Origin: Mycetocola sp. | GTDB taxonomy: Bacteria > Actinomycetota > Actinomycetes > Actinomycetales > Microbacteriaceae | Direction of reading: 5' to 3' | DNA: 64,000 nt | Assembly: GCF_025464835.1 (NCBI RefSeq) | Contig: NZ_JAODMP010000085.1 | Location: 1-64,000, forward strand | Shown here: one piece after another, positions 39,092-49,753 of the stretch | Numbering within the stretch: the first letter of the stretch is position 1 | Layout of the letters: every line of letters begins with the position of its first letter | Notes under the pieces: generated by a model | Seen by the model: only the letters and a program-made list of their open reading frames with translations | Databases searched by the model: none | What the model was told of the DNA's origin: nothing | Made by a program: the position numbers and the translations under genes

Positions 39092-40291
39092 ATGCACATA
39101 CTGATGTTCAGCGACCAGCACGCAGACTCCCTCGGCGGCGTGCAGGTCTCTCTCAGGCTGCAGAAACAGTTCCTCGAGCAGGCGGGGCACACGGTCACCG
39201 TGTGCGCCCCGAGGATGCACCGGGCGCATGCCGGTGACCCCGGTTACATCGACACGCCGTCCGTCCCCATCACGCGTGACCGTGAGTATTCGATGACGCT
39301 TGTCAGTCGGCGCACAGACCGGTTCATCGACGCAGCGCTTGCCTCACGGCCCCCGGTCGATGTCGTGCACGTGCAAGCCGACTTCTGGGGTGCGATGCTG
39401 GGCTACCGGTATGCAGCGCGGCACGGCATCCGGGTAGTGCACACGTTCCACAACCACATGGAGTTCGGCATCGAGCGGGTCGTGCCGGTCCCCGAGCTTG
39501 CCGTTCGCGGTTTGTTGTGGTGGCAACACCGGCTGCTCAAGCCTGCTCTGTCTCCTCTCGCGCCGAGCGCGTGGGCGTATCTGAACGAGCTGGCCCTGCG
39601 AGCGGATATCTGCACGGCGCCGAGCAGCCACTTCGCGGCGCTGTTGGAACGAAAGGGTGCGGCGTCCGACGTGGAGGTGATCCTCACCGGCGCCGACGAT
39701 TCCGTCGTCGAACAGGTGCTGCTGGGCGCCGAACCCCGCTCGGCACGACGGCCCCTGTTCGTCTGGATGGGAAGAATGAGTTCCGAGAAACGGGTGCTCG
39801 AATATCTCGATGCCATCCGCATTGCGGACGTGGATGCCGACTTCCGGCTCTACGGTGCCGGCCTCCTGCTCTCCAGGGCCAGGGCCTTCGTGCGTGAGCA
39901 CGAACTCGGCGACCGGGTGCACTTCGCAGGCAAGGTGCCATACCCCGAGGCCCTTGCCGCCATCGCGACTGCAGACGCCCTGGTGCAGACGTCGATCGGA
40001 TTCGAAACCCAGGGGATGACCGTCTTCGAGGCGGCCGCGCTGGGGACCCCCTCGATCGTGAGCGACCCGAACATCGCCGGTGAGCTGCCGGACGGGATCT
40101 ACTGGCAGCCCGCTGACGGGAGCGTGCAGGCGCTCGCCGAGACGCTTCGTCTGGTCGCCGCCGACATGGCATCCGGTTCGGAGCTCGTCGTGGAGCCGCA
40201 GACAAGTTCGACCTTCCGGCAGAGTCACCAGACCGCCCGCATGGTGGACGTTTACGAACGCGTGCTCGCCGGGCAATCCGCACAGCGCTGA
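39092..40291 (+). CDS. Glycosyltransferase group 1 family protein (GT4-like)
   Basis: MHILMFSDQHADSLGGVQVSLRLQKQFLEQAGHTVTVCAP...FETQGMTVFEAAALGTPSIVSD. Confidence 0.9.
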   Translation: MHILMFSDQHADSLGGVQVSLRLQKQFLEQAGHTVTVCAPRMHRAHAGDPGYIDTPSVPITRDREYSMTLVSRRTDRFIDAALASRPPVDVVHVQADFWGAMLGYRYAARHGIRVVHTFHNHMEFGIERVVPVPELAVRGLLWWQHRLLKPALSPLAPSAWAYLNELALRADICTAPSSHFAALLERKGAASDVEVILTGADDSVVEQVLLGAEPRSARRPLFVWMGRMSSEKRVLEYLDAIRIADVDADFRLYGAGLLLSRARAFVREHELGDRVHFAGKVPYPEALAAIATADALVQTSIGFETQGMTVFEAAALGTPSIVSDPNIAGELPDGIYWQPADGSVQALAETLRLVAADMASGSELVVEPQTSSTFRQSHQTARMVDVYERVLAGQSAQR

Positions 40292-40364
40292 GACGGACGT
40301 CGCTATGTGACGCCGTGTTGCGATTGCAGTCGCAACCCCGGGAGCGAACCCGCACCATGGGATC

Positions 40365-41750
40365 ATGCCTCGCCACATTCGCTTCAACGCCTTCGACATG
40401 AACTGCGTCGCCCACCAGTCGCCAGGGCTCTGGCGTCACCCGGACGACCAGTCGCACCGTTACACCGACCTCAGCTACTGGACCGAGCTCGCGAAGCTGC
40501 TCGAGCGAGGCAAGTTCGACGGTCTTTTCATCGCCGACGTGCTCGGCACCTATGACGTGTATGGCGGCAACCATGATGCCGCACTCCGCAATGGCGCACA
40601 GGTGCCGGTCAGCGACCCGCTGCTTCTGGTGTCGGCGATGGCTGCGGTGACCGAGAACCTCGGGTTCGGCATCACCGCCGGCACCGCATACGAGCACCCG
40701 TACCCGTTCGCGCGGCGGCTCTCGACCCTCGACCACCTCACCAAAGGCCGGATCGGCTGGAATGTCGTCACCGGCTACCTCCCGAGCGCCGCACGCAACA
40801 TGGGCCACGACGACCAGATCGAACACGACGAGCGCTACAACATCGCCGATGAGTACCTCGAGGTGCTCTACAAGCTGTGGGAGGGTTCCTGGGAGGACGA
40901 CGCCGTCGTGCGGGACCGCGAGTCCGGCGTCTTCACGGACCCCGCCAAGGTGCACGAGATCGCTCACGCGGGCAAGAACTTCACCGTTCCCGGCATCCAC
41001 CTCTCTGAACCGTCGCCGCAGCGCACCCCGGTCATCTTCCAGGCCGGAGCCTCAGGCCGCGGTGTCACCTTCGCCGCCGAGAACGCCGAGGCGATCTTCG
41101 TCGGCTCCCCGACGAAAGCGATCCTCAAGAACACCGTGGCGAAGATCCGGGATGCCCTCGAGGCGGCAGGCCGTGACCGTTACGCTGCGAAGATCTACCA
41201 GCTGGTGACGGTCATCACCGACGAGACCCCGGAGAAGGCGCAAGCCAAACACGAGGACTACCAGCAGTATGCGAGCACCGAAGGCGCGCTCGTGTTCATG
41301 TCCGGCTGGATGGGGATCGACCTGTCGCAGTACGACCTCGACGCTCCGATCGGGGACGTGAAGAGCAACGCGATCCAGTCCACGGTCGCAAACTTCCAGT
41401 CGGCTTCCGAAGACGGCAGCGAGTGGACGGTTCGGGACATCGCGTCGTGGGCTGGCATCGGCGGGCTGGGCACCCGGATCGTGGGCTCCGGCAGCGAGGT
41501 GGCCGACCAGCTCCAGTCGTGGGTGGACGAAACCGACGTCGACGGCTTCAACCTGGCCTACGCGATCACACCGGGATCGTTCGAGGACATCGTCGAGTTC
41601 GTCATCCCTGAACTTCAGGCTCGGGGTGCGTACCCGACCGACTACGCACCAGGCAGCTTCCGCAACAAGCTGCATGGCCGCGGCGACCGCCTCCCTGAGG
41701 AACATCGAGGTGCGTCGTTCAGCTACCGGGAGCGAGCAGCTACGTCGTAG
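40365..41750 (+). CDS. LLM-class flavin monooxygenase, nitrilotriacetate monooxygenase component A/SnaA/DszA type
   Basis: IRFNAFDMNCVAHQSPGLWRHPDDQSHRYTDLSYWTELAKLLERGKFDGLFIADVLGTYDVYGG...GRIGWNVVTGYLPSAARNMG. Confidence 0.92.
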   Translation: MPRHIRFNAFDMNCVAHQSPGLWRHPDDQSHRYTDLSYWTELAKLLERGKFDGLFIADVLGTYDVYGGNHDAALRNGAQVPVSDPLLLVSAMAAVTENLGFGITAGTAYEHPYPFARRLSTLDHLTKGRIGWNVVTGYLPSAARNMGHDDQIEHDERYNIADEYLEVLYKLWEGSWEDDAVVRDRESGVFTDPAKVHEIAHAGKNFTVPGIHLSEPSPQRTPVIFQAGASGRGVTFAAENAEAIFVGSPTKAILKNTVAKIRDALEAAGRDRYAAKIYQLVTVITDETPEKAQAKHEDYQQYASTEGALVFMSGWMGIDLSQYDLDAPIGDVKSNAIQSTVANFQSASEDGSEWTVRDIASWAGIGGLGTRIVGSGSEVADQLQSWVDETDVDGFNLAYAITPGSFEDIVEFVIPELQARGAYPTDYAPGSFRNKLHGRGDRLPEEHRGASFSYRERAATS

Positions 41751-41963
41751 CGCCCCAGTGGGCACGCCGCCGTGGCAGGCCGGGGTGCCTCAGGCGCTGA
41801 CGACGCATCTCTGGACGACGACACCGGCGTGGTTCCCCCACCACTGCCTCCAGCAAGGCCATAATGCAAGAGTTGCGACGGCGAGTCAGCCGACCTCCTC
41901 CGATGCCCCGCCGAGGACTCAGCTGACTTGCCGTTGCACTTTCTTGGGCGGGGCCGCCTCGAA

Positions 41964-43127
41964 TCAGACGTGCAGGGCAGGTCGGCCCAGTGAGAAGAGG
42001 TCGATCGCGAAATCTGTGCGGCCCCTGGTCGACAGGTCTGCGGCAATTTCGCCCACAACGGGAACGAACTTGAAGCCGTGCCCCCCGAACCCGGTGGCAA
42101 CGGTCACCTGCGAGTGCTCGGGATGCAGCCCGATCATGAAGTGATCGTCAGGAGCGCTCGGGTACAGGCAGGTCTTCGCGTCGATCAGGCGGCCGGTGAG
42201 ATGGGGAAACAGCTCGAGCGCCCTCGACTGCATCCTCGCCACCTCGAACGGGAGCACCACCCGATCGATGGCATCAGGGTTCGTCGGTCGATCCTCGTGG
42301 AAGAAGCCGATCTTGATGCCTCCACCCGACCCATCCGCAATAGGAAAACCGTAGACCTGGTCGTTGCCGTCAGTGCGCTCGATGAACACCGGCTGCCTGC
42401 CGGCCGCATAGTCCTCGAAGGTCGGCCGGCCCGGTGAGTACCCGGGCTCGAACCAGTACATGACCTGCCGTTCGGACGTCACCGACGCACCGACCTCTCC
42501 AAGCAACTGCGCCGACCAGGCGCCTGGTGCGATCACCAGTCGGTCGGCCCCGTACGTTCCATGGTCGGTCACCACCTCGACTCCACCGCCGCTGGTGGCC
42601 GTCCAGGAGCGCACCGCCTCACCGAAGTGCAGTCGAGCGCCATGCTGGGTGGCGACCTGGATGTTCGCTGCCGTGGTTCGTTCCGGATTCACGAAGCCGG
42701 CGTTCGCCTCATACAGACCCATAACGTGGCCAGCCGGGCGCATTGCTGGGAACCGTGCCGTGATCTCGGCACTGGACAGCACCTCATGAGGCAGGTTCCA
42801 CTGGCGAGCCGAGCGCAGGGCGCCGGTGAACGTCTCTTCGTCCGGGTCGCCGATGTAGATGCCGCCCGTGAGAGTGACGAGTTTTTGCTCCGATTGTTCT
42901 TCGAGCCGCCGCCAACCTTCATAGGCGCGGAGCAGGAGCGGGACGTAATCGACACCTTCGTAATAAGACTGGCGGATGATTCGGGTGCCGCCGTGCGCCG
43001 AACCGCGGTCGTGAGACGGCCAGAAACGCTCGAACCCGAGCACGCTCAGTCCGCGCTGGGCAAGGGCGTTCGCCGCGGCACCGCCCATGGAGCCCAGCCC
43101 GATCACAATGACGTCGGCCGAAAGCAT
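41964..43127 (-). CDS. FAD-dependent amine oxidase, N-methyl-L-tryptophan oxidase (SolA)-like
   Basis: DVIVIGLGSMGGAAANALAQRGLSVLGFERFWPSHDRGSAHGGTRIIRQSYYEG. Confidence 0.88.
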   Translation of the reverse strand: MLSADVIVIGLGSMGGAAANALAQRGLSVLGFERFWPSHDRGSAHGGTRIIRQSYYEGVDYVPLLLRAYEGWRRLEEQSEQKLVTLTGGIYIGDPDEETFTGALRSARQWNLPHEVLSSAEITARFPAMRPAGHVMGLYEANAGFVNPERTTAANIQVATQHGARLHFGEAVRSWTATSGGGVEVVTDHGTYGADRLVIAPGAWSAQLLGEVGASVTSERQVMYWFEPGYSPGRPTFEDYAAGRQPVFIERTDGNDQVYGFPIADGSGGGIKIGFFHEDRPTNPDAIDRVVLPFEVARMQSRALELFPHLTGRLIDAKTCLYPSAPDDHFMIGLHPEHSQVTVATGFGGHGFKFVPVVGEIAADLSTRGRTDFAIDLFSLGRPALHV

Positions 43128-43213
43128 GCGTGCTCGATTCTCGCTGAGGATTGACGGGTTCTCCCAGCCTAGAGAATCGAACCAGTAGCGCCGGATCTAT
43201 TCGACGCGGTAAA

Positions 43214-43234
43214 CTTGAGTCCGTACGACTCAAC
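43214..43234. promoter_or_regulatory. HAIR-like HspR operator upstream of clpB
   Basis: CTTGAGT-N7-ACTCAAC directly upstream of the clpB start. Confidence 0.88.
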
Positions 43235-43248
43235 TTTGAAGGAGACTC

Positions 43249-45399
43249 ATGCAACCCGGTTCGAACTCGCAGGAAGAGCAGAAAAGCGCCCTCGAACTGT
43301 ACGGGATGAACCTCACAGAGATCGCCCGCTCCGGCAAACTTGACCCGGTCATCGGGCGGGACGCCGAGATTCGCCGGGTCAGCCAGGTTCTGACCCGCCG
43401 CACCAAGAACAACCCGGTGCTCATCGGTGAACCGGGCGTCGGTAAGACCGCCGTGGTCGAAGGCCTCGCCCAGCGCATCGTCGAGGGTGATGTCGCCGAG
43501 TCGCTGAAGAACAAGGAGATCGTTTCCCTCGACCTCGCTGCTCTCGTGGCCGGCGCAAAGTACCGCGGTGAATTCGAGGAACGGCTCAAGGCCGTGCTCC
43601 AGGAGATCAACGACGCCGAGGGCAAGATCATCACCTTCATCGACGAGTTGCACACCCTGATGGGGGCAGGCGCCGGCGAAGGATCTGTCGCCGCAGCCAA
43701 CATGCTCAAGCCCATGCTTGCCCGCGGCGAGTTGCGCATGATCGGCGCCACCACGCTCAACGAGTACCGCGAGTACATCGAGAAGGATGCCGCCATGGAG
43801 CGCCGGTTCCAGCAGGTCTACGTGGGGGAGCCCAGTGTCGAGGACACCGTCGCCATCCTCCGCGGGCTCAAGGAGCGCTACGAGGCACATCACAAGGTGA
43901 CGATCGCTGACTCAGCGCTCGTCGCGGCGGCATCGCTCTCCAACCGCTACATCCCGGCACGGCAACTGCCGGACAAGGCGATCGACCTCATCGACGAGGC
44001 CGCGTCCCGGCTGCGGATGGAGATCGACTCATCCCCGGTCGAGGTCGACGAACTGCAGCGCAGCGTTAACCGGCTCAAGCTCGAGGAGCTCGCTTTGAAG
44101 AAGGAGAAGGACGACGCCTCCAAGGAGCGCCTCGCGAAACTCCGGGAAGACATGGCGGAGCGGCAGGCGTCACTCGACGAATTGAAGGCGCGCTGGGACA
44201 AGGAACGTGCCAACCTCAACCGGGTCGGTGACCTCAAGACCCAGCTCGACGAGATGAAATCGCGGCGGGACCGGGCGCTCCGCGAGGCGGATTACCAGGA
44301 GACGTCACGGCTTGAATACGAAGTCATTCCCGCCATCGAGAAGGAGATCAAGGAGGCGGAACGGGTGGAGAGCGACGAGCCCCTCATGGTCAACGACCAG
44401 GTCACCGCTGACGACATCGCCGCCGTGATCGCCGCGTGGACCGGCATCCCCGTCGGGCGTCTGCTGCAGGGTGAAACCGAGAAGCTGCTCCACCTCGAGA
44501 CGGAACTTGGCAAGCGACTGGTCGGGCAGAAGCCGGCTGTGAAGGCAGTGTCGGATGCCGTTCGGCGCACGCGGGCCGGGATCTCCGACCCCAACCGCCC
44601 GACGGGTTCGTTCCTGTTCCTGGGTCCGACCGGTGTCGGTAAGACGGAGCTGGCCAGGGCGCTCGCCGAATTCCTCTTCGACGACGAGAAAGCCATGGTG
44701 CGGATCGACATGTCCGAGTACGGAGAGAAGTTCTCGGTCTCACGGCTCGTCGGCGCCCCTCCCGGTTATGTCGGGTATGAGCAGGGAGGACAGCTGACCG
44801 AGGCGGTGCGTCGCCGGCCGTACTCTGTCGTGCTTTTCGATGAGATCGAGAAGGCGCACCCGGAGGTGTTCGACGTACTGCTGCAGGTGCTCGACGACGG
44901 CAGGCTCACCGACGGGCAGGGCCGGACGGTGGATTTCCGGAACACCATCCTCATTCTCACCTCCAACCTGGGTTCGCACTTCCTCGTGGACCCGTCGATG
45001 TCGTGGCCGGAGAAGGAAGAGGCGGTGCAGAACCTTGTGCGCCAAGCGTTCAAACCAGAGTTCGTGAACCGGCTCGACGGCATCGTCGTGTTCTCCGCCC
45101 TCACCGAGGAGGACCTCAGCCAGATCGTCGAACTGTACATCGACAGGCTGCAGCGCCGGCTGCAGGAGCGGCGGCTTGAACTCGCGGTGACGCCGGATGC
45201 CAGAAGCTGGCTCGCCGAACGCGGATACGACCCGATCTACGGCGCGCGCCCGTTGCGTCGGCTCATGCAGAACGAGATCGACGACCGGTTGGCGACGGCG
45301 ATACTCGACGGCTCCGTGCGCGACGGCAACACGGTGCGGGTCGACCTTGACCCGGTCGCCGACGCGCTGACGGTCGGTTCCGTTCCGGTGCCGGTGTAA
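43249..45399 (+). CDS. clpB: ClpB-type AAA+ disaggregase lacking the N-terminal domain
   Basis: [47 protein letters not shown]...[36 protein letters not shown]; 716 aa. Confidence 0.95.
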   Translation: MQPGSNSQEEQKSALELYGMNLTEIARSGKLDPVIGRDAEIRRVSQVLTRRTKNNPVLIGEPGVGKTAVVEGLAQRIVEGDVAESLKNKEIVSLDLAALVAGAKYRGEFEERLKAVLQEINDAEGKIITFIDELHTLMGAGAGEGSVAAANMLKPMLARGELRMIGATTLNEYREYIEKDAAMERRFQQVYVGEPSVEDTVAILRGLKERYEAHHKVTIADSALVAAASLSNRYIPARQLPDKAIDLIDEAASRLRMEIDSSPVEVDELQRSVNRLKLEELALKKEKDDASKERLAKLREDMAERQASLDELKARWDKERANLNRVGDLKTQLDEMKSRRDRALREADYQETSRLEYEVIPAIEKEIKEAERVESDEPLMVNDQVTADDIAAVIAAWTGIPVGRLLQGETEKLLHLETELGKRLVGQKPAVKAVSDAVRRTRAGISDPNRPTGSFLFLGPTGVGKTELARALAEFLFDDEKAMVRIDMSEYGEKFSVSRLVGAPPGYVGYEQGGQLTEAVRRRPYSVVLFDEIEKAHPEVFDVLLQVLDDGRLTDGQGRTVDFRNTILILTSNLGSHFLVDPSMSWPEKEEAVQNLVRQAFKPEFVNRLDGIVVFSALTEEDLSQIVELYIDRLQRRLQERRLELAVTPDARSWLAERGYDPIYGARPLRRLMQNEIDDRLATAILDGSVRDGNTVRVDLDPVADALTVGSVPVPV

Positions 45400-45410
45400 C
45401 GAGCTCTTCG

Positions 45411-45442
45411 AAACGGGCGGATGCTTCGGTATCCGCCCGTTT
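45411..45442. terminator. clpB terminator hairpin
   Basis: AAACGGGCGGAT-GCTTCGGT-ATCCGCCCGTTT. Confidence 0.85.
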
Positions 45443-45611
45443 CTCGTGTGCGGTTCCCTTGCGGCGTACCCTTCCCGCAGGGGCTGTTGCCCGCTGTCGT
45501 CGTTGAGCAGGGCGTCGTCTTCGCGTATGCGGCGATCGAGCTCGTCGGCACCGCGGCGGGGGAGACCGCAGAAAGCACGGCGGCGGCTGAAAACGCCGGG
45601 AAGGACACACA

Positions 45612-45642
45612 CACCCGGGCCCATCGTCAGGGCGCCCGGGTG
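45612..45642. terminator. Putative terminator hairpin downstream of nitroreductase
   Basis: CACCCGGGC...GCCCGGGTG. Confidence 0.55.
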
Positions 45643-45659
45643 CGTTGTCGGGTGCAGAG

Positions 45660-46244
45660 TCAGACGCTGAGGAGCACCAGCTCGTCGAGGGGGCGCCGGC
45701 TGCGGGGAGCGACCTCGCGCTCACGCAGTACATCGCTGGTCAGTGCATCGGGGGTGCCGAGCACGCCGAGAGCAGTGACGGAGATCGGCTCGAGGGCCGG
45801 ATCGATGTCGAACGCAGCGCGCAGGCCGTCGACTTCGATGCCGCCCATCTGGTGCACGTGGAGGCCGTCGTGGTGCGCCTGGACCGTGAGGTTGGCGACA
45901 GCCTGGCCGAGGTCGTACTGGGCCCAGCGCTGCGGAGTGCCGTCGTCGGAGGTTACGGCGGCGAGGTTGACGATGAGCACGTGTGCGGACGCCGCCCACG
46001 ACTGGTTGAAGCCGATCAGGTTCTCGACGATCGTCGCGTGCTCCGCCGTGCCGCGCCGGGCGACGAGGAAGCGCCACGGCTGCGTGTTCGAGGCGGATGC
46101 CGACCAGCGGGCGGCCTCGAGGGCTGCGGTGATCTTCTCGGCGGGGACCTCGACGCCCGAGTCGAAGGATCGCGGGCTCCACCGCTCGGCGAGCACCTCG
46201 TGGATCGGTTCGCTTGTGACGGCGGTGCGGTTGATAGCGGTCAT
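45660..46244 (-). CDS. Nitroreductase family protein
   Basis: LAERWSPRSFDSGVEVPAEKITAALEAARWSASASNTQPWRFLVARR. Confidence 0.92.
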   Translation of the reverse strand: MTAINRTAVTSEPIHEVLAERWSPRSFDSGVEVPAEKITAALEAARWSASASNTQPWRFLVARRGTAEHATIVENLIGFNQSWAASAHVLIVNLAAVTSDDGTPQRWAQYDLGQAVANLTVQAHHDGLHVHQMGGIEVDGLRAAFDIDPALEPISVTALGVLGTPDALTSDVLREREVAPRSRRPLDELVLLSV

Positions 46245-46404
46245 GTGGCTTCCTCCGATTGTGCGATGTCATTCGGAGTCGCCCTTGACCCATTCAGATG
46301 CAAGCAAAAGGCGCCACGGGATATTCCGCGACACCCTCGCCTTTTCATCTTATTGCGGCATCCGTCTTCGCCTGTTCGTCGGCTATTCACGGTTACGGGT
46401 GCCG

Positions 46405-47397
46405 TTACGCGAGCGCCGGGATGACCTCACGTTCGAACAGCTCGATCCCGGACCGGTCGAACGCTGCTTCGGGGAAGTACGTGATCAGGTACCCCAGACC
46501 GCGCTCCTTCATTCCGCTGAAGCGTTCAATGAGCTGCTCAGGTGTTCCGACACCGAGCGCCTTGCCGCTGCGGTACTCGTTCATGAACTCAGCCGTTTTC
46601 TTCTCGCCGAGATACGGGGTGATTCGAGCTTCGATGGCGTCGAGGCGGTCGGCGACCTCGGCTTCGGTATCGGCGATGACGACGTTGTAGTTGGCGCTGC
46701 GCACGATGTCGTCGAAGTTCCGGCCGACCTTCTCGCAGTGGCCGCGGAGGATCTCGCTCTTGTGCGTGAAGCCGTCCGGTGAGCCGTCGAAGTTCGTGTA
46801 CTGGGCGTACTGCGCGGCGATGCGCAGCGTCACCTTCTCGCCTCCTCCGGCGATCCAGAACGGGATGCCGCCCTCCTGCAGCGGCAGCGGGCGGACGATG
46901 GCACCGTCGACCTGGTAGTGCTTGCCGTCAAGGGTGGCGGTACCGGTTTCCCACGCCTGCTTCATGATCTGCACGCCTTCGTCGAGCCGGCCGAGCCGGT
47001 CACCGACTCGGGGGAAGCCGTAGCCGTATGCGCGCCATTCATGCTCGTACCAGCCGCCGCCGATGCCCATCTCGACCCGGCCACCGGAAATGACATCGAT
47101 CGTGGCGGCAACCTTCGCGAGATAGGCGGGGTTGCGGTAGCTCATGCATGTGCACATCTGGCCCAGCCTCACGCGCTTCGTCGTGGCGGCGAAAGCGGAC
47201 ATCAGCGTCCAGGCTTCGTGGGTCGCCTCTTCGCTCGGCTTGGGAACGGTATGGAAGTGGTCGTAGACCCAGATGGACTCCCAAGGCCCGGCATCCGCAC
47301 GCGCAGCGAGGCTGCTCATCGCCTCCCACTGCTCGGCGGGGTCTATTCCAACAAGGTCATGGCGCCATCCCTGAGGGATGAAGGTTCCGAATCGCAT
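46405..47397 (-). CDS. LLM-class oxidoreductase, probably F420-dependent
   Basis: MRFGTFIPQGWRHDLVGIDPAEQWEAMSSLAARADAGPWESIWVYDHFHTVP...GRVEMGIGGGWYEHEWRAYGY. Confidence 0.88.
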   Translation of the reverse strand: MRFGTFIPQGWRHDLVGIDPAEQWEAMSSLAARADAGPWESIWVYDHFHTVPKPSEEATHEAWTLMSAFAATTKRVRLGQMCTCMSYRNPAYLAKVAATIDVISGGRVEMGIGGGWYEHEWRAYGYGFPRVGDRLGRLDEGVQIMKQAWETGTATLDGKHYQVDGAIVRPLPLQEGGIPFWIAGGGEKVTLRIAAQYAQYTNFDGSPDGFTHKSEILRGHCEKVGRNFDDIVRSANYNVVIADTEAEVADRLDAIEARITPYLGEKKTAEFMNEYRSGKALGVGTPEQLIERFSGMKERGLGYLITYFPEAAFDRSGIELFEREVIPALA

Positions 47398-47650
47398 GCC
47401 GGCCAGCCTAGGGGTGCGCTTTCTTCGACCGAAGCCGTTGCCACCGCCTCGTTAATCGAGTAGCGAGGAACGAGCGTATCGAGAGCCCTGGTCGGAGTTT
47501 GATCTCGAGTCGCGGCCTCGCTCGCTCGGTCGCTACTCGATCAGCGGAGAACGGGACGCGGGGGATCTCGACTCGTCGGCCAAGCGTGGCCGACGGCTTG
47601 GTTCTTGAGCGCAGCCGTTCACGGCCGCGTCGAAGGGCACCCTCGCCCGT

Positions 47651-49693
47651 TCAGCGCGCGCGTCGGGATGCGTGGACGATGCCCTCGATCCGGGCAGGCA
47701 CCGTGTCATCCTGCAGGCTCGTCACGTCGCCGAGCGGTCGAGAGTCGGAGATGTCGCCGAGGAGCCGCCGCATGATCTTTCCCGACCGGGTCTTCGGCAG
47801 GTCGGGAACGACGATGACATCACGGGGCTTAGCGATCGGACCGATCTCCCGGGCGACATGCGCCCGCAACAGTCCGGTGAGCTCGCCGGCGAGTCCCACC
47901 CAGTAGTCAGGATGCTCCGCATCGGCACCGGTGGAACGCGCGGCGGGGATCACATACGCCGCGATCGCCTGCCCGGTGAGGGCATCAGCCACCCCGACGA
48001 CGCCGGCCTCCCCGACAGCGGGATGTGCGACGAGCGACGACTCGATCTCGATCGTCGACAGCCGGTGGCCGGACACGTTGATGACGTCGTCGACCCGGCC
48101 GAGCACCCAGATGTCGCCGTCGGCATCCCACTTCGCGCCGTCGCCTGAGAAGAAGTAGCCCTGTTTCCAGAACCTCGCCCAGTAGGAGTCGCGATACCGC
48201 TCAGGATCGCCCCACACCGTACGCGCCAGCGCAGGGCCTGGACGGTCGACGACGAGGTAACCGCCCTGCCCGTACGGCACAGGGTTGCCGTCGTCGTCGA
48301 CGATGAGCGTCGACAGCCCAGGCAGCGCCCGGTTCGCCGAACCCGGCTTCAGGGTGGAGACACCGGGCATGGGGGCCATCACAGCGGCTCCGGTCTCCGA
48401 TTGCCACCAGGTGTCGACGATGGGGGTGACGCCGCGGCCGAGGTGGGTGTGGAACCACACCCATGCCTCAGGGTTGATCGCCTCGCCGACCGTGCCGAGC
48501 AGGCGGATGGACGAGAGATCGTATCCGCTTGGCACGCCGTCGGGGAACCAGGTCATCAGCGTGCGGATGAGCGTCGGCGCCGTGTAATAGGTGGTCACTC
48601 CGTACCGCTCGAGAATTTCGAAGTGCCGTGCGGTGTGCGGTGTGTTCGGCGTGCCCTCGTAGATCACCTGGGTGAGCCCGTTCGACAGGGGGCCGTAGAT
48701 CTCGTAGGTGTGCGCGGTCACCCAGGCGAGGTCGGCGGTGCACCAGTGCACGTCGTCGGGTTTCGCGTCGAAGATCGCCCAGTGGCTCCACGACGCCTGG
48801 GTGAGGTAGCCGCCCGCTGTGTGCACCAGACCCTTCGGCTTACCGGTCGTACCCGAGGTGTAGATGATGAACAGCGGGGTCTCCGCGTCGAACGCCTCCG
48901 GGTCGTGGTGATCGGATGCCCCGCCGACGACGTCGTGCCACCAGACGTCCCGGCCCGGTGTCCACGCGACCGGCGGAATGCCGTTCCCCGTGCGCCGCAC
49001 CACGAGAACGTGTTCGATGCTGTCGACACCGGCCACGGCGGCATCCGCGTTGTCCTTCACAGCGACGGCCGTTCCCCGGCGGTACTGCCCGTCGGTGGTG
49101 ATCAGGAGCTTCGCCTGGGTGTCCTCCACCCGGAACCGCAGAGCGTCAGCGCTGAAACCGCCGAAGACGAGCGAGTGAATGGCGCCGATCCGCGCCACCG
49201 CGAGCGTTGCGATGACGGTCTCTGGGATCACCGGCAGGTAGATCACCACACGGTCGCCCGCGCGGATGCCCAGCTCGGTCAGTGCGTTTGCCGCCTGTGA
49301 CACCTCCCGCTGCAGCTCGGCGTAGCTGATCGATCGGCGGTCGCCTGGTTCGCCCTCGAAGTGCAGAGCGATTCTGTCGCCGTTCCCCGCCGTCACGTGC
49401 CGGTCAACGCAATTCACGGCCACGTTGAGCTTGCCACCGACGAACCACTCGGACTTCGGAACGGTGAGTTCGCCGTCAGGGCCCTCGGTGACCGGCTCCC
49501 AGCTGTGCGTCGTGTGCCAGGGTTCAGCCCAGTCGAGCCGCCTGGCGGCATCCGCCCAGAAACCGACAGGGTCCGCGTCCGCTCTCGCCCAGTCCTCGGC
49601 GCTCACGTTGGCCTGCGCGGTGAACGCGGACGGCGGCGGAAAGCGTCGGGTCTCCGTCGAGAGGTTGGCCAGAGTGGGGGCGGATGCGGGCAT
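47651..49693 (-). CDS. acs: Acetyl-coenzyme A synthetase
   Basis: FIIYTSGTTGKPKGLVHTAGGYL, VDTWWQSETGA, GHRLSTIEIESSLVAHPAVGEAGVVGV, PKTRSGKIMRRLLG. Confidence 0.95.
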   Translation of the reverse strand: MPASAPTLANLSTETRRFPPPSAFTAQANVSAEDWARADADPVGFWADAARRLDWAEPWHTTHSWEPVTEGPDGELTVPKSEWFVGGKLNVAVNCVDRHVTAGNGDRIALHFEGEPGDRRSISYAELQREVSQAANALTELGIRAGDRVVIYLPVIPETVIATLAVARIGAIHSLVFGGFSADALRFRVEDTQAKLLITTDGQYRRGTAVAVKDNADAAVAGVDSIEHVLVVRRTGNGIPPVAWTPGRDVWWHDVVGGASDHHDPEAFDAETPLFIIYTSGTTGKPKGLVHTAGGYLTQASWSHWAIFDAKPDDVHWCTADLAWVTAHTYEIYGPLSNGLTQVIYEGTPNTPHTARHFEILERYGVTTYYTAPTLIRTLMTWFPDGVPSGYDLSSIRLLGTVGEAINPEAWVWFHTHLGRGVTPIVDTWWQSETGAAVMAPMPGVSTLKPGSANRALPGLSTLIVDDDGNPVPYGQGGYLVVDRPGPALARTVWGDPERYRDSYWARFWKQGYFFSGDGAKWDADGDIWVLGRVDDVINVSGHRLSTIEIESSLVAHPAVGEAGVVGVADALTGQAIAAYVIPAARSTGADAEHPDYWVGLAGELTGLLRAHVAREIGPIAKPRDVIVVPDLPKTRSGKIMRRLLGDISDSRPLGDVTSLQDDTVPARIEGIVHASRRAR

Positions 49694-49753
49694 ACTCCGA
49701 CGTTACGGCGAGTGGTCCTGGTGGCCGAATCGCTGAGCAACCCAACGTAACGT

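Noticed and set aside
41751-41963. Intergenic inverted repeat gtcagccgacctcc...gaggactcagctgac considered as a regulatory RNA
   Set aside because: Arms match only imperfectly (about 11/15), and convergent gene ends explain it as a possible terminator.
45443-45600. Minus-strand reading frame after clpB (CGLPRRGADELDRRIREDDALLNDD) considered as a small gene
   Set aside because: No clear start, RBS or homology; competing frames look equally plausible.
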